This document shows, in pieces, positions 1 through 8,479 of a DNA stretch of 64,000 bases. The notes under the pieces were generated by a model, which was given only the letters and a program-made list of their open reading frames with translations, did not search any database and was not told where the DNA came from. The stretch comes from an uncultured Vicinamibacterales bacterium. GTDB taxonomy: Bacteria; Acidobacteriota; Vicinamibacteria; Vicinamibacterales; UBA8438. The DNA lies in assembly GCA_958295905.1 (NCBI GenBank), contig OY282382.1:3248001-3312000 (forward strand), in the 5' to 3' direction. Positions within the stretch are counted from its first letter, which is position 1, and the number at the start of each line of letters is the position of its first letter. The position numbers and the translations under genes were made by a program.

Positions 1-382
1 GATTCCTGCGGCGATCTCCCGGCCAAGTCACCACGTCACCCCGCCGCAGGACCATCCCACGCTCCGCCACCGCCGTGCGCAGGCGGCATCGTGGCGGGTC
101 CTGAGGCTCCGACCGTGCGGAAATCGTGGGTCTCACGCGGCGCCGGGCGGTCGGCAAGACGGTGGCGACCCGCGCCCGGGGCGCGGACGCTGCCGTCGCG
201 GGTGAGCGCACGCGGTGCCGGCCGGTCGGCAAGACGGTGGCGACCCCTCGAACCGGGGGCGGGCCGTCACGCGCCGTCAGCGTGGGATGCCCCTGCCCCC
301 GCCGGCGGGGTGGTTGACATCGGTGGGGTCCGACAGTAGCTTGGCGAGAGTCGACAACGGCTCGGTTGAGGAGGGGACGCAC
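1..382. other. Left-edge non-coding stretch with repeats
   Basis: I see no convincing gene here. It holds two near-identical 37-bp direct copies at 135-171 and 210-246 (core gtcggcaagacggtggcga), 75 bp apart. The second copy continues into a 72-bp segment (225-296) that recurs inverted at 15110-15181. The ribosome-binding site of the next gene, gaggagggg, lies at 367-376. Confidence 0.5.
225..296 (+). repeat. Dispersed 72-bp repeat, copy 1
   Basis: The segment from gtcggcaagacggtgg to gtgggatgcccctg reappears as the reverse complement at 15110-15181 with only a few substitutions. No open reading frame is shared between the two places and no transposase is next to either, so it behaves like a small intergenic repeat (REP- or MITE-like). 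A partial extra copy of its first part lies at 150-171. Confidence 0.7.
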
Positions 383-1162
383 ATGCACGTGGATCGACGA
401 AAGTTCTTCGCATCGGTGGGCGGGGCGGCGGCGGTGGCGGCCATGGGGCACGAGGACCGGGCCGAGGCCCTGGAACACTACATGACGGATCGGCTCGATC
501 GTCGCGTCGGGCTTGCGGAAACCGCCCAGGCGTCGGCCGAGCTCCGGGTGCCGCGCGGAACCGGCAACCTCTACAGACCGACCGCCGGCGGCTTCGAGCC
601 GATGCCCGACAAGCCCACGCTGGTCGACTTCTTCGAGCGCCGGTTCGCCCCGGCCCGCCACGTCCTGCAGAGCGCGAACCGGGCCGTCGAGACGGGTCAG
701 CCGGAGCGCACGGTGTTCGCGTGTCTCCTGCACGACGTGACCCAGAACCTGATCAAGGCGGACCACGGCTACTGGGGTGCGCAGCTTTTCGCCCCCTACG
801 TGGACGAGCGCGTGGCCTGGGGGATCAAGTATCACCAGGCCCTGCGGTTCTACCCGGACGACGCCGTCGGCTACGAGTATCCCGACATGTACAACCGCAT
901 CTTCGGCGAGGACTACGAGCCGGACGAGTACATCCGGAAGGACTACGAGTTCGCGCGGAACCACCGGCACTACATGGAGGCGCGGCTGATTACGGTCAAC
1001 GATCAGTACGCGTTCGACGAGAACCAGCGCCGGATCGGGATCGAAGAGTTCACCGACGTCATCGGCCGGCAGTTCAAGCAACCGAGAGAAGGGTTGGGGT
1101 ACGACAACAGTCCGGTCGCGCACATGTGGCGGTCGATCATCGATCCGAACCGGCCGTTGTAG
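383..1162 (+). CDS. Tat-exported HD-domain (phosphohydrolase/oxygenase-like) protein
   Basis: The protein has 259 residues. ATG 383 is chosen because gaggagggg lies just upstream and because it exposes a twin-arginine-like leader (DRRKFF at residues 4-9, then an Ala/Gly-rich stretch). An HD pair sits at residues 117-118 with further histidines at 93, 128 and 151, as in the HD superfamily that includes metal-dependent phosphohydrolases and the diiron PhnZ/MIOX-type oxygenases. The conserved-looking block around DHGYWGAQ and KYHQALRFYPD supports a metal-binding helical fold. Export through Tat suggests folding with a metal cofactor before secretion; that is inference. The substrate is unknown. 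It stands alone, facing the ABC exporter operon across about 250 bp. Confidence 0.75.
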   Translation: MHVDRRKFFASVGGAAAVAAMGHEDRAEALEHYMTDRLDRRVGLAETAQASAELRVPRGTGNLYRPTAGGFEPMPDKPTLVDFFERRFAPARHVLQSANRAVETGQPERTVFACLLHDVTQNLIKADHGYWGAQLFAPYVDERVAWGIKYHQALRFYPDDAVGYEYPDMYNRIFGEDYEPDEYIRKDYEFARNHRHYMEARLITVNDQYAFDENQRRIGIEEFTDVIGRQFKQPREGLGYDNSPVAHMWRSIIDPNRPL

Positions 1163-1414
1163 CCGCGGACGGAGGGTGCGCGTGGAAGCCGGCTCCGGCC
1201 GACCCCGCGGCGCGGGCGGTAGATCGGCGGACAGGCTGGGGGGGGGCGGCCGTCTCGGCGCCGTCTGGCTGTTTGCCGTACCGTCGGAAAGTAGCTACGA
1301 GGCCCAAGAAGACGGGGCACGGGGACGGCGGCAGACCTCGATCGTTGCGCGGTCCGTACGGGCGGCTCGACGGGGACCGACAGCCCGTCGTGGCCCGCAT
1401 CGCGCCGTAATGCG

Positions 1415-3232
1415 CTACCGATAGGCCGCCGCCTGGATTTCGTACAGCTCGGCGTAGTGTCCCGCCGCCGCCACGAGCTCCTCGTGGCTGCCGGCCTCCA
1501 CCACCCGGGCGCCGTCGAGGACCACGATCAGGTCCGCCATGCGCACCGTGCTGAACCGGTGCGAGACGAGCAGGGTGATGCGCCCGCCGGCCGCTCCGCC
1601 GCCGTTGCCGCGGGCGGCGCTCGCATAGCGCTCGAACAGCGCGTGCTCGGTCTCGGCGTCGAGGGCCGCGGTGGGCTCGTCGAGCGCCAGCAGCAGCGGC
1701 TCGTCGCGCATGAAGCCGCGCGCCAACGACAGCTTCTGCCACTGCCCGAAGCTGACGTCGACGCCGTTCGGCCACGTCGGGCCGAGCTGGGTGTCGAGGC
1801 CGTCGGTCAGCGTCCGCACCACGTCCCCGGCGCCGGCCCGCCCCACCGCGGTCTCGATCGCCGGGCGCTCGTCGAGACGCGGCACATCGCCTATCCCCAC
1901 GGTCCGCTGCGCCTGCAGCTCGAAGCGGAAGAAGTCCTGGAACGCGCCGGCGAGGCTGGCGCGCCACCCGGCCGCCGGCATCCGCGCGAGGTCCTCGCCG
2001 TCGACGAGAATGCGGCCCGCGGTCGGCTCGTACATCTTGCCGAGCAGCTTGACCAGGGTGGTCTTGCCGGCCCCGTTCTCGCCGACGAGGGCCACGACCG
2101 CGCCCGCGGGGAGCGTGAGGTCGACGTCTTCCAGCACCAGACGGTCGGTGCCCGGGTAGGCGAACGAGACGCGCTCCAGCACGATGCCGCGCTCGATGGA
2201 CGTGGGAGCCGGCCGGTCGGCGCGCTCGGCCTGCGCGGCCGCGTAGTCTTCGAGCCACGCGAGGCGCCGCGAGCCGTCGAGCCAGATGCCGCGCAGAAAG
2301 CCGATCTCGCCCACCGTGGCGCTGACGTACCCGGCGAGGCGCGAGCCCGCCGCGAGCAGCAGCAGGACGTCTCCGGGCGGGGCGCGCAGCCCGGAGGCCA
2401 CGAAGACGACGGCACCGACGTAACCGGCGCCGAACACGCTCCAGCCGAGGGTGTGCCAGCCGGCGCTGGCCCAGCGTGCGGCCGCGACGGGACGGTACCA
2501 GCGCTCCCAGGCGGCGCGCCGGCCGCGGACGAGGCGCCGGCCGATGCCGGTGACGCGGACGTCCTTGCCCGGCGCGGCGGTGGTGGCGGCGTCGAACAGG
2601 TGCCGCGCCAGGCGCCGGGCCTGCGCGCCCGCCTGTTCGACGGCGCGCTCCACCCCCGGCCGCCACGCGGCCGTCGCCACCGTCGGCAGCGCGCAAAGGG
2701 CGAGCAGGGCCAGCGCCGGATGGATCGACACGAGCAGGCCGATGGTCACCGCCAGCCGCAGGATCCAGCCGCCGGTGGTGAACAGCGACATGTACATGTG
2801 GTCGAGCACGAACACCTGGTCGCGGAGCATGGACAACCGGTCGAGATACGCCGGGCGCTCGTGGTGCTCGACGGTGACGACGCCGGCCTGCAGTCCGGCG
2901 ACGTGCGCCTCGAGAGCGATGGTCACCCGGTCGCGGAACCGGCGTTGGGTGCGGTCGCTGACCACGCGCAGCGCCCAGGTCAGCGTGGCGGAGGCGGCGA
3001 GGCCGGCCGCCGCGGCGGTAACGAGGGTCGAGTCGTCGCCGAGCAGACCGTCGGCCAGCAGCTTCAGCCACACCGCCATCAGCGCGTCGGGCAGGGCCGC
3101 GAGCAGGGACAGCGCGAACGCGACGGCCAGCAGCGCCGGCTCCGCGTCGAAGCCGCGCTTGAGCGCCCGCCACATGGCGGGCAGGGCCGCGGGCAGATCG
3201 CCGCCGCGCGTGGGGTCAGTCGAGGACATCAA
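1415..3232 (-). CDS. ABC exporter, fused permease-ATPase subunit (intact partner)
   Basis: This 605-residue half-transporter has an N-terminal membrane domain (about residues 30-310) and a C-terminal nucleotide-binding domain. Walker A is GENGAGKTT near residue 384, Walker B is LLLALDEPTAALD, and the H-loop is LLVSHRFSTV. The signature is VSFGQ rather than LSGGQ, so it may form a degenerate site in a heterodimer. Its start overlaps the end of the neighbouring ATPase segment by 17 bp, so the two are co-transcribed and probably formed one heterodimeric exporter. Whether it still works is doubtful because the partner is interrupted by an amber codon (4095-4097). No substrate can be inferred. Confidence 0.9.
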   Translation of the reverse strand: MMSSTDPTRGGDLPAALPAMWRALKRGFDAEPALLAVAFALSLLAALPDALMAVWLKLLADGLLGDDSTLVTAAAAGLAASATLTWALRVVSDRTQRRFRDRVTIALEAHVAGLQAGVVTVEHHERPAYLDRLSMLRDQVFVLDHMYMSLFTTGGWILRLAVTIGLLVSIHPALALLALCALPTVATAAWRPGVERAVEQAGAQARRLARHLFDAATTAAPGKDVRVTGIGRRLVRGRRAAWERWYRPVAAARWASAGWHTLGWSVFGAGYVGAVVFVASGLRAPPGDVLLLLAAGSRLAGYVSATVGEIGFLRGIWLDGSRRLAWLEDYAAAQAERADRPAPTSIERGIVLERVSFAYPGTDRLVLEDVDLTLPAGAVVALVGENGAGKTTLVKLLGKMYEPTAGRILVDGEDLARMPAAGWRASLAGAFQDFFRFELQAQRTVGIGDVPRLDERPAIETAVGRAGAGDVVRTLTDGLDTQLGPTWPNGVDVSFGQWQKLSLARGFMRDEPLLLALDEPTAALDAETEHALFERYASAARGNGGGAAGGRITLLVSHRFSTVRMADLIVVLDGARVVEAGSHEELVAAAGHYAELYEIQAAAYR

Positions 3233-4061
3233 GACCCGTTTCTTCCTCTTCCGCGAACCGCTGCGCCTGCAGGTCGAACATGGTCTGGTAACGGCCGCCC
3301 CGCGCCATCAGCTCGTCGTGGGCGCCCAGCTCGACGACCCGGCCGTGCTCCAGCACGCAGATCCGGTCTGCGTGGCGGACGGTGGAGAAGCGGTGCGAGA
3401 TGAGGATGGTGGTCGTCTCGCGGGTCGCCTTCAGGATCCGCTCGAAGATCTCCGCCTCGCCCCGAACGTCGAGCTGCGCGGTCGGCTCGTCGAGCAGGAC
3501 GATACCCGCGCCCTGCCGCACCGCCGCGAGCGCGCGCGCCAGGGCCACGCGCTGCCACTGGCCGCCGGAGAGCTCCGTGCCGCCGTCGTAGCCCCGGGCG
3601 AGGACGGTGTCCAGCGCGGCCAGGTCCGCCGCGCCGGCCTCCGCCAGCGCCTCGCGGATCACCGGCTCCGGCGCCCCGGCCGGCGCCACGTTGTCGGCGA
3701 GCGGCAGTTCGAAGCGCGCGAAGTCCTGGAAGACCGCGGTGATCCGTTCGCGCCAGGATTCGATGTCGATCGCCCGCAGGTCGACGCCGTCCACCTCGAT
3801 GGCGCCCGCCTGCGGCTCGTAGAGACGGCACAGCAGCTTGGCGAGGGTCGTCTTGCCGGCGCCATTCTGGCCGACGATGGCGAGCGACGATCCGGCGGGG
3901 ACGGTGAGGTCGAATCCGTCCAGCACGGGCTCGTCCGGCCGGGAGGGATAGGCGAAGCGCACCCCCGCGAAGCGGATCGCGCGCGCCGGCAGGCCGGCCG
4001 CCGGCTGCGAGCCGAGGGTCAGCGCGCCGCGCGGCGCCATCGCTTCGCGCAGCCGGAGCAC
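3216..4061 (-). CDS. ABC exporter partner, ATPase segment downstream of an in-frame amber codon
   Basis: This carries a complete nucleotide-binding domain: Walker A GQNGAGKTT, signature LSGGQ, Walker B VLLDEPTAQLD and H-loop ILISHRFSTV. It is the second half of a 600-residue permease-ATPase whose reading frame runs from 5018 to 3216 and is cut only by TAG at 4095-4097. Reading through gives FGGLS-stop-ALDGAG. A TGG to TAG change would explain it, because a Trp is plausible there; that is inference. The first ATG after the stop is at 4061, so the ATPase could be made alone only by re-initiation. Either a recent nonsense mutation, an assembly error or amber readthrough is possible. Confidence 0.8.
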   Translation of the reverse strand: MLRLREAMAPRGALTLGSQPAAGLPARAIRFAGVRFAYPSRPDEPVLDGFDLTVPAGSSLAIVGQNGAGKTTLAKLLCRLYEPQAGAIEVDGVDLRAIDIESWRERITAVFQDFARFELPLADNVAPAGAPEPVIREALAEAGAADLAALDTVLARGYDGGTELSGGQWQRVALARALAAVRQGAGIVLLDEPTAQLDVRGEAEIFERILKATRETTTILISHRFSTVRHADRICVLEHGRVVELGAHDELMARGGRYQTMFDLQAQRFAEEEETGLDVLD

Positions 4062-4094
4062 CGCCGCGGTGGGCGCCCCGGCCCCGTCGAGGGC

Positions 4095-5018
4095 CTAGGA
4101 CAGACCGCCGAAGGCGATCATGCTGGTGGCGATGGCGGCGCCGGCGAACGTCACCATGCGGTCGAGCGGCAGGGCGCCGGCGCCGGCGTCGGCCGCCAGC
4201 GACCAGAACAGGAGGACGTTGGCGGCGGCGACCAGGGCGAGGCTCGCGGCCACCGGCCGCTCGCGCAGCTTCGTCGCCTCCCAGCGCAGATCGTGGAGCC
4301 GCCGCCGGTAGCGGCGGAAGCGCTCGATGGTCCAGCCGGCGAGGCCGAACAGCCGCAGTTCCTTGGCGGCCGGCGCATCCACCGCGAGCCGGTACGCATA
4401 GTCGGCGTGACGCTGGGCCTCGCGCACCACCGCGGTCTGGCGGTCCTTCCAGACGCCGCTCTCGCGCAGGAGCCAGTGCGTGGCGAGCCACGCGCCCCCC
4501 AGCAGCAGGGGCGCCCACCATGCATAGGCGAAGAGGATCGAGGCCGCGGCCAGCCCGGCCAGCAGCTCGATGAGGCCGAACGCGATGAAGTCCATCGATA
4601 TCGTCAGCGGCGGTCCGCTGATGCCGAGATCGAAGTCCCGCGCCATCGTCAGGTCGCCGGCCAGCTCGGGGTCCTCGAGGTGGCCGATGCCGGGCGGCGC
4701 CACGCAGGCCACCGTCAGTTCGTCGTAGAGCCAGGCCGCGGCGGCGCTGCCGAGGTTGCCGCCGGCGGCCCCGTGCAGCGGCGGCAGCACCTGCAGCAGG
4801 ACGAACACGGTCCCCACGCCGGCGAGCGGCCGGGCGAGGTCGCCGCCCGCCTCGACCGCGCCGACCAGCGCCCCCATCGCGATCGCGAACAGGGCCGGCA
4901 GGAGGGCCCGCACGACCAGGAGGCTCCACCAGACCGCCGCCAGGAACGGGTTCGCGCGCGGCAGGATGGCCAGGAACTTCCATTCCGGGCGCCCGCGGAG
5001 GCGTTCGATCAGAGGCAT
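4095..5018 (-). CDS. ABC exporter partner, membrane segment ending at an amber codon
   Basis: The 307 residues are the transmembrane domain of the second ABC subunit, with several hydrophobic spans (for example LLPALFAIAMGALVGAV and ILFAYAWWAPLLLGGAWLA) and an ABC-type coupling region near AAKELRLFGL. It ends at TAG 4095-4097, exactly where homologous proteins continue into the linker and ATPase domain, and the frame stays open to 3216. ATG 5018 lies 5 bp after the stop of the DUF1579 gene, so it belongs to the same operon. As it stands the product has no ATPase. Confidence 0.8.
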   Translation of the reverse strand: MPLIERLRGRPEWKFLAILPRANPFLAAVWWSLLVVRALLPALFAIAMGALVGAVEAGGDLARPLAGVGTVFVLLQVLPPLHGAAGGNLGSAAAAWLYDELTVACVAPPGIGHLEDPELAGDLTMARDFDLGISGPPLTISMDFIAFGLIELLAGLAAASILFAYAWWAPLLLGGAWLATHWLLRESGVWKDRQTAVVREAQRHADYAYRLAVDAPAAKELRLFGLAGWTIERFRRYRRRLHDLRWEATKLRERPVAASLALVAAANVLLFWSLAADAGAGALPLDRMVTFAGAAIATSMIAFGGLS

Positions 5019-5023
5019 GAGCG

Positions 5024-5509
5024 TCAGCCGCGAGCTGCTCCGCCGCCGGCGTCCGCGCGCGCGAAGGTCGCCTCGACGGCCAGCGCCTCCTCGCCGTCGG
5101 GCGTCACGTTGCGCATGACGACGTGCAGCGCGGGGTCGGCCGGCCGGACGACGATGCGCCAGCCCCAGTCCGGGCCCGGCGGGGCGGCGTAACCGCCGCG
5201 CACCGCGATGGTTCCGTCGGCCTCGACGGCGCCCTCGCACGCCATCACCCCGTCCGACATGTGCCACGAATCGATCCAGTGCGCCGTCGCCCTGCCGTGG
5301 CCGGCCTGGTGGCCGATCAGGAGCGAGCCTTCCTGGGGGGCGCCCCGATAGCTCCAGCCGTAGTCCAGGCGGACGAACCGGCCGCCCAGCAGCGCCGTCA
5401 GCACCGCCGTGGACGCCGAGTCTTCCGGCTTCCCCGTGTGGGGATCGTGCAGGCGGTTCGATCCGCGCCAGCGTCCGGCGCACGCCGCCAGCCGGTCCAG
5501 GGCACTCAT
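5024..5509 (-). CDS. DUF1579-like cytosolic protein
   Basis: The protein has 161 residues and no signal peptide or membrane span. The pattern (LAACAGRWRGSNRL near the N-terminus, then LGGRFVRLDYGWSYRG, GHQAGHGRATAHWIDSWHMSD and a final strand region) fits the DUF1579 beta-barrel-like family, which is widespread and uncharacterised. It is the first gene of the reverse-strand operon with the ABC exporter, 5 bp ahead of the membrane subunit. A lipocalin-like ligand-binding role is possible but is only inference from the fold class. Confidence 0.7.
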   Translation of the reverse strand: MSALDRLAACAGRWRGSNRLHDPHTGKPEDSASTAVLTALLGGRFVRLDYGWSYRGAPQEGSLLIGHQAGHGRATAHWIDSWHMSDGVMACEGAVEADGTIAVRGGYAAPPGPDWGWRIVVRPADPALHVVMRNVTPDGEEALAVEATFARADAGGGAARG

Positions 5510-5819
5510 GGCTTCACGTCCTGAGACATGGGGAGATCATAGTCCGGGCGAGGCGGCCCGCGATCGACGCGCGTCGGCGCTTGGCCACCGCGGCCCGGCG
5601 CGGCGACACCACACAGGCGCTTGCCGGTGGACAGGCGGGGTCCGGGATCGCACCCGGCCCGCGGGAGGAGTCGAGGCCGATGAAGGATTGTCGAACCGGC
5701 GTCGCGGCGGCTCGTGACGCAGGTGCCGCCGGCCGGGGCGGAGGGCGCCGGCTCGCCGCTCAACCCCCGGGCGATCTTCTGAGGGAGATGCGGCGGCCCG
5801 CCACGGGCCGCCGGCATCG
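5510..5819. other. Intergenic region, no gene recognised
   Basis: This lies between the divergent-looking DUF1579 start (5509, reverse) and the end of the 58-codon gene (5820, reverse). Several GC-rich frames are open but none has a ribosome-binding site together with recognisable protein features. A 9-bp perfect hairpin lies at 5791-5813. Confidence 0.5.
5791..5813 (-). terminator. Candidate hairpin terminator after the 58-codon gene
   Basis: cggcggccc (5791-5799) pairs perfectly with gggccgccg (5805-5813) across a 5-base loop. It begins 7 bases past the stop codon of the reverse-strand small gene. There is no U-run, so a factor-independent terminator is only possible. Confidence 0.35.
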
Positions 5820-5996
5820 TTACGGTGTCCGCGGCGGAGTCGAGTCGCGGCCGGTGATGGCGTCACGCAAGCCTTCGAGCAACCCTTCGACTCGGGCGAG
5901 TCGTTCGCCCTGCAGCCGCACGTGCGAGTCCATCCGGAACACCAGGGACGCGATTCCCACGCCCACGCCGACTACCGTCCATGCTTCGGGAGTCAT
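5820..5996 (-). CDS. Small membrane-anchored coiled-coil protein (58 aa)
   Basis: ATG 5996 to TAA 5820 encodes 58 residues: a short N-terminal hydrophobic anchor (WTVVGVGVGIASLVF), then an amphipathic helix (HVRLQGERLARVEGLLEGLRD) and a basic/proline tail. The layout, one anchor followed by a coiled-coil, is the same in miniature as the 19191-19643 gene. Such proteins are often unannotated. No strong ribosome-binding site is visible (gtgaaacg precedes the ATG), so expression is uncertain. The function is unknown. Confidence 0.5.
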   Translation of the reverse strand: MTPEAWTVVGVGVGIASLVFRMDSHVRLQGERLARVEGLLEGLRDAITGRDSTPPRTP

Positions 5997-6252
5997 CGTT
6001 TCACGTACCTCTGCGTCCGCCGTCCTGCCACAAGACGTCAGCAGGAGCGATCACGCCGATGCATCAGGTTAGCAGTTTCCGACACGCGCATCCACCGGCC
6101 GTTGCCGATTGAACCGTCGTTTCGCCGTCATGCCGAGATGGACGCCGCACGACGATCACTAAGGGAGCAAGTACCGTGCCGTCTGTCCGCCTCTCGGCCG
6201 CATCCGCCGCGGCGGGGAGCCTTCTTGCTGCGCGGAGGCCGGGCAGGCCGGC

Positions 6253-6258
6253 TATAAT
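6253..6258 (+). promoter_or_regulatory. Candidate -10 box (tataat) for the first secreted operon
   Basis: A consensus tataat sits 31 bases before ATG 6289, with aggagg at 6277-6282 between them. No well-spaced -35 box is obvious; ttgctg at 6225-6230 is 22 bases away, which is too far for a typical sigma-70 promoter. Confidence 0.45.
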
Positions 6259-6288
6259 CAGGCCTACGTCACATCAGGAGGAAAAGCC

Positions 6289-7278
6289 ATGAACCATGGA
6301 ATGCTCGCCGCAGCCGGGGGTCTGGCCGTGCTGGCCGTCTTGTCTGCGCCGGTTGCCGTGTCGGCCCAGAGTGAGACGGAGGCGCCGCGGACGGCCTGGG
6401 GAGACCCCGACCTGCAGGGGGTCTGGGACTTTCGGACGATCACGCCGCTGCAGCGTCCCGAGGAACTCGGCGACCAGGCGTTCCTGACCGCGGAGGAAGC
6501 GGCCAATCAGGAACAGGAGGTCGTGGAGCGGAACGCCCGGTTGTGGAACGAGGCCGCCCGCCGGACCGAGGCCGGCGGCAACGTCGGCGCCTACAACAAC
6601 TTCTGGATGGACCGGGGCACCCGGACGGTCGGGACCCGGCGGACGTCGCTCATCGTGGACCCGCCGAACGGGCGCATCCCGCCGTTGTCGGAGGCGGGGC
6701 AGGCGCGGGCCGACGCGCGGGCCGAGTATCGGAGCGAGCACCCCGCCGACTCTTGGGCGGACCGCAGCGTCGGCGAGCGTTGCGTGCTCGGGTTCAACTC
6801 GGGACCCCCGATGGAGCCGCGCGCCTACAACAACCACATGCAGCTCTTCCAGACCGCCGGCCACGTGGTCATTCTCAACGAGATGGTCCACGACGCGCGC
6901 ATCATCCCCCTGGACGGCGGCGCGCTGGCGGAAGGGGTGACCCAGTGGATGGGGGACTCCCGCGGGCGCTGGGAGGGCGACACGCTGGTCGTCGACACGA
7001 CGAACTTCTACAACAAGAACTCCTTCACCGAGCGCTACGGGGCGACCACCGCGATGAGCCTGGTGGAGCGTTTCACGCGCGTGGACGCCGAGACGCTGCT
7101 CTACGAGTTCACGGTCGAGGACCCCGCGACCTGGACCCTGCCGTGGACGGTCGAGGTGCCGATGCTGCGCTCGGACGATCAGGTCTGGGAGTACGCGTGC
7201 CATGAAGGCAACTACGGGATGGACGGCATTCTCGCCGGCCACCGCGCCGAGGAACGCGATGCGGCGCAGGACCGGTAG
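6289..7278 (+). CDS. Secreted GDSRG-family protein, paralogue A1
   Basis: The protein has 329 residues with a clear signal peptide (residues 1-27, cut after VSAQ). It has the family hallmarks WGDPDLQGVWD near residue 40, IVDPPNGRIPPL, HDARIIPLDGG, GDSRGRWEGDTLVVDTTNF and EDPATWTLPWTVE. I know of no described activity. The family is abundant in Acidobacteriota and usually sits beside DUF6152 proteins, as here. The start is fixed by aggagg 7 bases upstream. Its closest relative in the window is 53068-54096. It heads a tight operon to 9863. Conserved acidic and His positions could bind a ligand or metal, but that is speculation. Confidence 0.85.
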   Translation: MNHGMLAAAGGLAVLAVLSAPVAVSAQSETEAPRTAWGDPDLQGVWDFRTITPLQRPEELGDQAFLTAEEAANQEQEVVERNARLWNEAARRTEAGGNVGAYNNFWMDRGTRTVGTRRTSLIVDPPNGRIPPLSEAGQARADARAEYRSEHPADSWADRSVGERCVLGFNSGPPMEPRAYNNHMQLFQTAGHVVILNEMVHDARIIPLDGGALAEGVTQWMGDSRGRWEGDTLVVDTTNFYNKNSFTERYGATTAMSLVERFTRVDAETLLYEFTVEDPATWTLPWTVEVPMLRSDDQVWEYACHEGNYGMDGILAGHRAEERDAAQDR

Positions 7279-8479
7279 GGGCTCGCGCCGTGGAACGGCG
7301 GGGACCGCCGCAGGGTTGGCCGGGCGGGGGGCGGAGCCGCAAGGCGGCGTTTTCCGGGCTGCCTTCCTGCGCGGTTTCCTGGTCGTCTGCACCGCGGCCG
7401 GCGTCCTGGGTCCCGCCGTCCCCGCGGCGGGGGCTCAGGACCATCCGGGCGCCGAGCCGTACCGGCGGGTGTGCGAGCTGTGCCACGGGGCGGGCGGGCG
7501 CGGCGACATCGCCCCGGGGCTGGTCCCCCTGGGCTTCGACGCCGAGTACGTGCTGGCCGTGGTGCGCGAGGGCTACAGCCAGATGCCCCCGATCTCGACG
7601 CGCGAGCTGACCGACGACGAGGTGCGGCAGGTCGTCGGCTATCTCGAGGTCCTGTCGAGCCCGTCGGCGGAAACGCCGGCGGGGGCGACCCCCGACCTGC
7701 CGTCGGCCGCCGCGGCCCCGGCCGGCTCCGCGCCGTCCGGGGCCGGGGGAGAGCAACCTCCGGCCGCCGGCGCGTCCGGCTACGACGGACCCCGGACCCC
7801 CGAGGGGCGGCCCGACCTGAACGGCTTCTGGCAGGTGCTGAACTCGGCGGCTTGGGACATCCGCCCCCACAACGCCCGGGACGGCGTTCCGGCCGGCCTC
7901 GGGGTGGTCGAGGGGGGCGGCATCCCCTACCAGCCGTGGGCGGCCGAACAGCAGCAGGAGAACCAGGCGAACCGGCTGACCGCGGACCCGGTGCGGCAAT
8001 GCTATCTGCCGGGGGTCCCGCGCATCACCTACATGCCCTTCCCGTTCCGCATCCTGCACACCCCCGACCACGTGGTGATCACCTACGAGTTCGCCCACGC
8101 CGTCCGCATCATCTACACCGACGGCAGTCCGCATCCGTTGCCGAACGACTTCTGGATGGGCGACTCGCGCGGGCACTGGGAGGGCGATACGCTGGTGGTC
8201 GACACCACCCACTTCAACGGGCGCACCTGGCTCGACGCGGCCGGCAACTTCCACAGCGACGCCCTGCACGTCGTCGAGCGCTATACCCCGACGACCCCGT
8301 ATCACATCGACTACGAGGTCACCATCGAGGATCCCAACGTGTTCACCCGTCCGTGGACGATGCGGATGCCCTTGTACCGGCGTGTGGAAGAGCGGCTGCA
8401 GATTCTCGACTACGACTGCGTCGATCATCTCCTGCAAGCGGCGGTCGAGGGCCGGCAGGAAGAAGAAGGAGACCGGTGA
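7259..8479 (+). CDS. Cytochrome c domain fused to a secreted GDSRG-family domain
   Basis: The protein has 406 residues from ATG 7259, which overlaps the previous gene's end by 20 bp. A long basic N-terminus precedes a hydrophobic export segment (FLRGFLVVCTAAGVLG). A class I cytochrome c domain follows with haem motif CELCH and a likely distal Met in GYSQMPPIS. After a Pro/Ala-rich linker comes a full GDSRG-family domain (PDLNGFWQVL, CYLPGVPR, GDSRGHWEGDTLVVDTTHF, EDPNVFTRPWTMRMPLYRR). The linked haem suggests that the family domain takes part in a periplasmic redox reaction. The paralogue 54098-54913 has the same C-terminal domain without the cytochrome. Confidence 0.85.
   Translation: MRRRTGRGSRRGTAGTAAGLAGRGAEPQGGVFRAAFLRGFLVVCTAAGVLGPAVPAAGAQDHPGAEPYRRVCELCHGAGGRGDIAPGLVPLGFDAEYVLAVVREGYSQMPPISTRELTDDEVRQVVGYLEVLSSPSAETPAGATPDLPSAAAAPAGSAPSGAGGEQPPAAGASGYDGPRTPEGRPDLNGFWQVLNSAAWDIRPHNARDGVPAGLGVVEGGGIPYQPWAAEQQQENQANRLTADPVRQCYLPGVPRITYMPFPFRILHTPDHVVITYEFAHAVRIIYTDGSPHPLPNDFWMGDSRGHWEGDTLVVDTTHFNGRTWLDAAGNFHSDALHVVERYTPTTPYHIDYEVTIEDPNVFTRPWTMRMPLYRRVEERLQILDYDCVDHLLQAAVEGRQEEEGDR

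Noticed and set aside
4095-4097. Programmed amber decoding (for example pyrrolysine)
   Set aside because: No pyl genes or downstream recoding element are visible, and a Trp-to-stop change is simpler. It is kept only as a possibility to test.
2451-5192. Long open frame (913 codons) antisense to the ABC operon
   Set aside because: A typical high-GC shadow; the real ABC motifs are on the reverse strand.
5581-6072. 163-codon forward frame upstream of the secreted operon
   Set aside because: No ribosome-binding site, Ser/Arg/Pro-rich without motifs, and it is antisense to the better-supported 58-codon gene.
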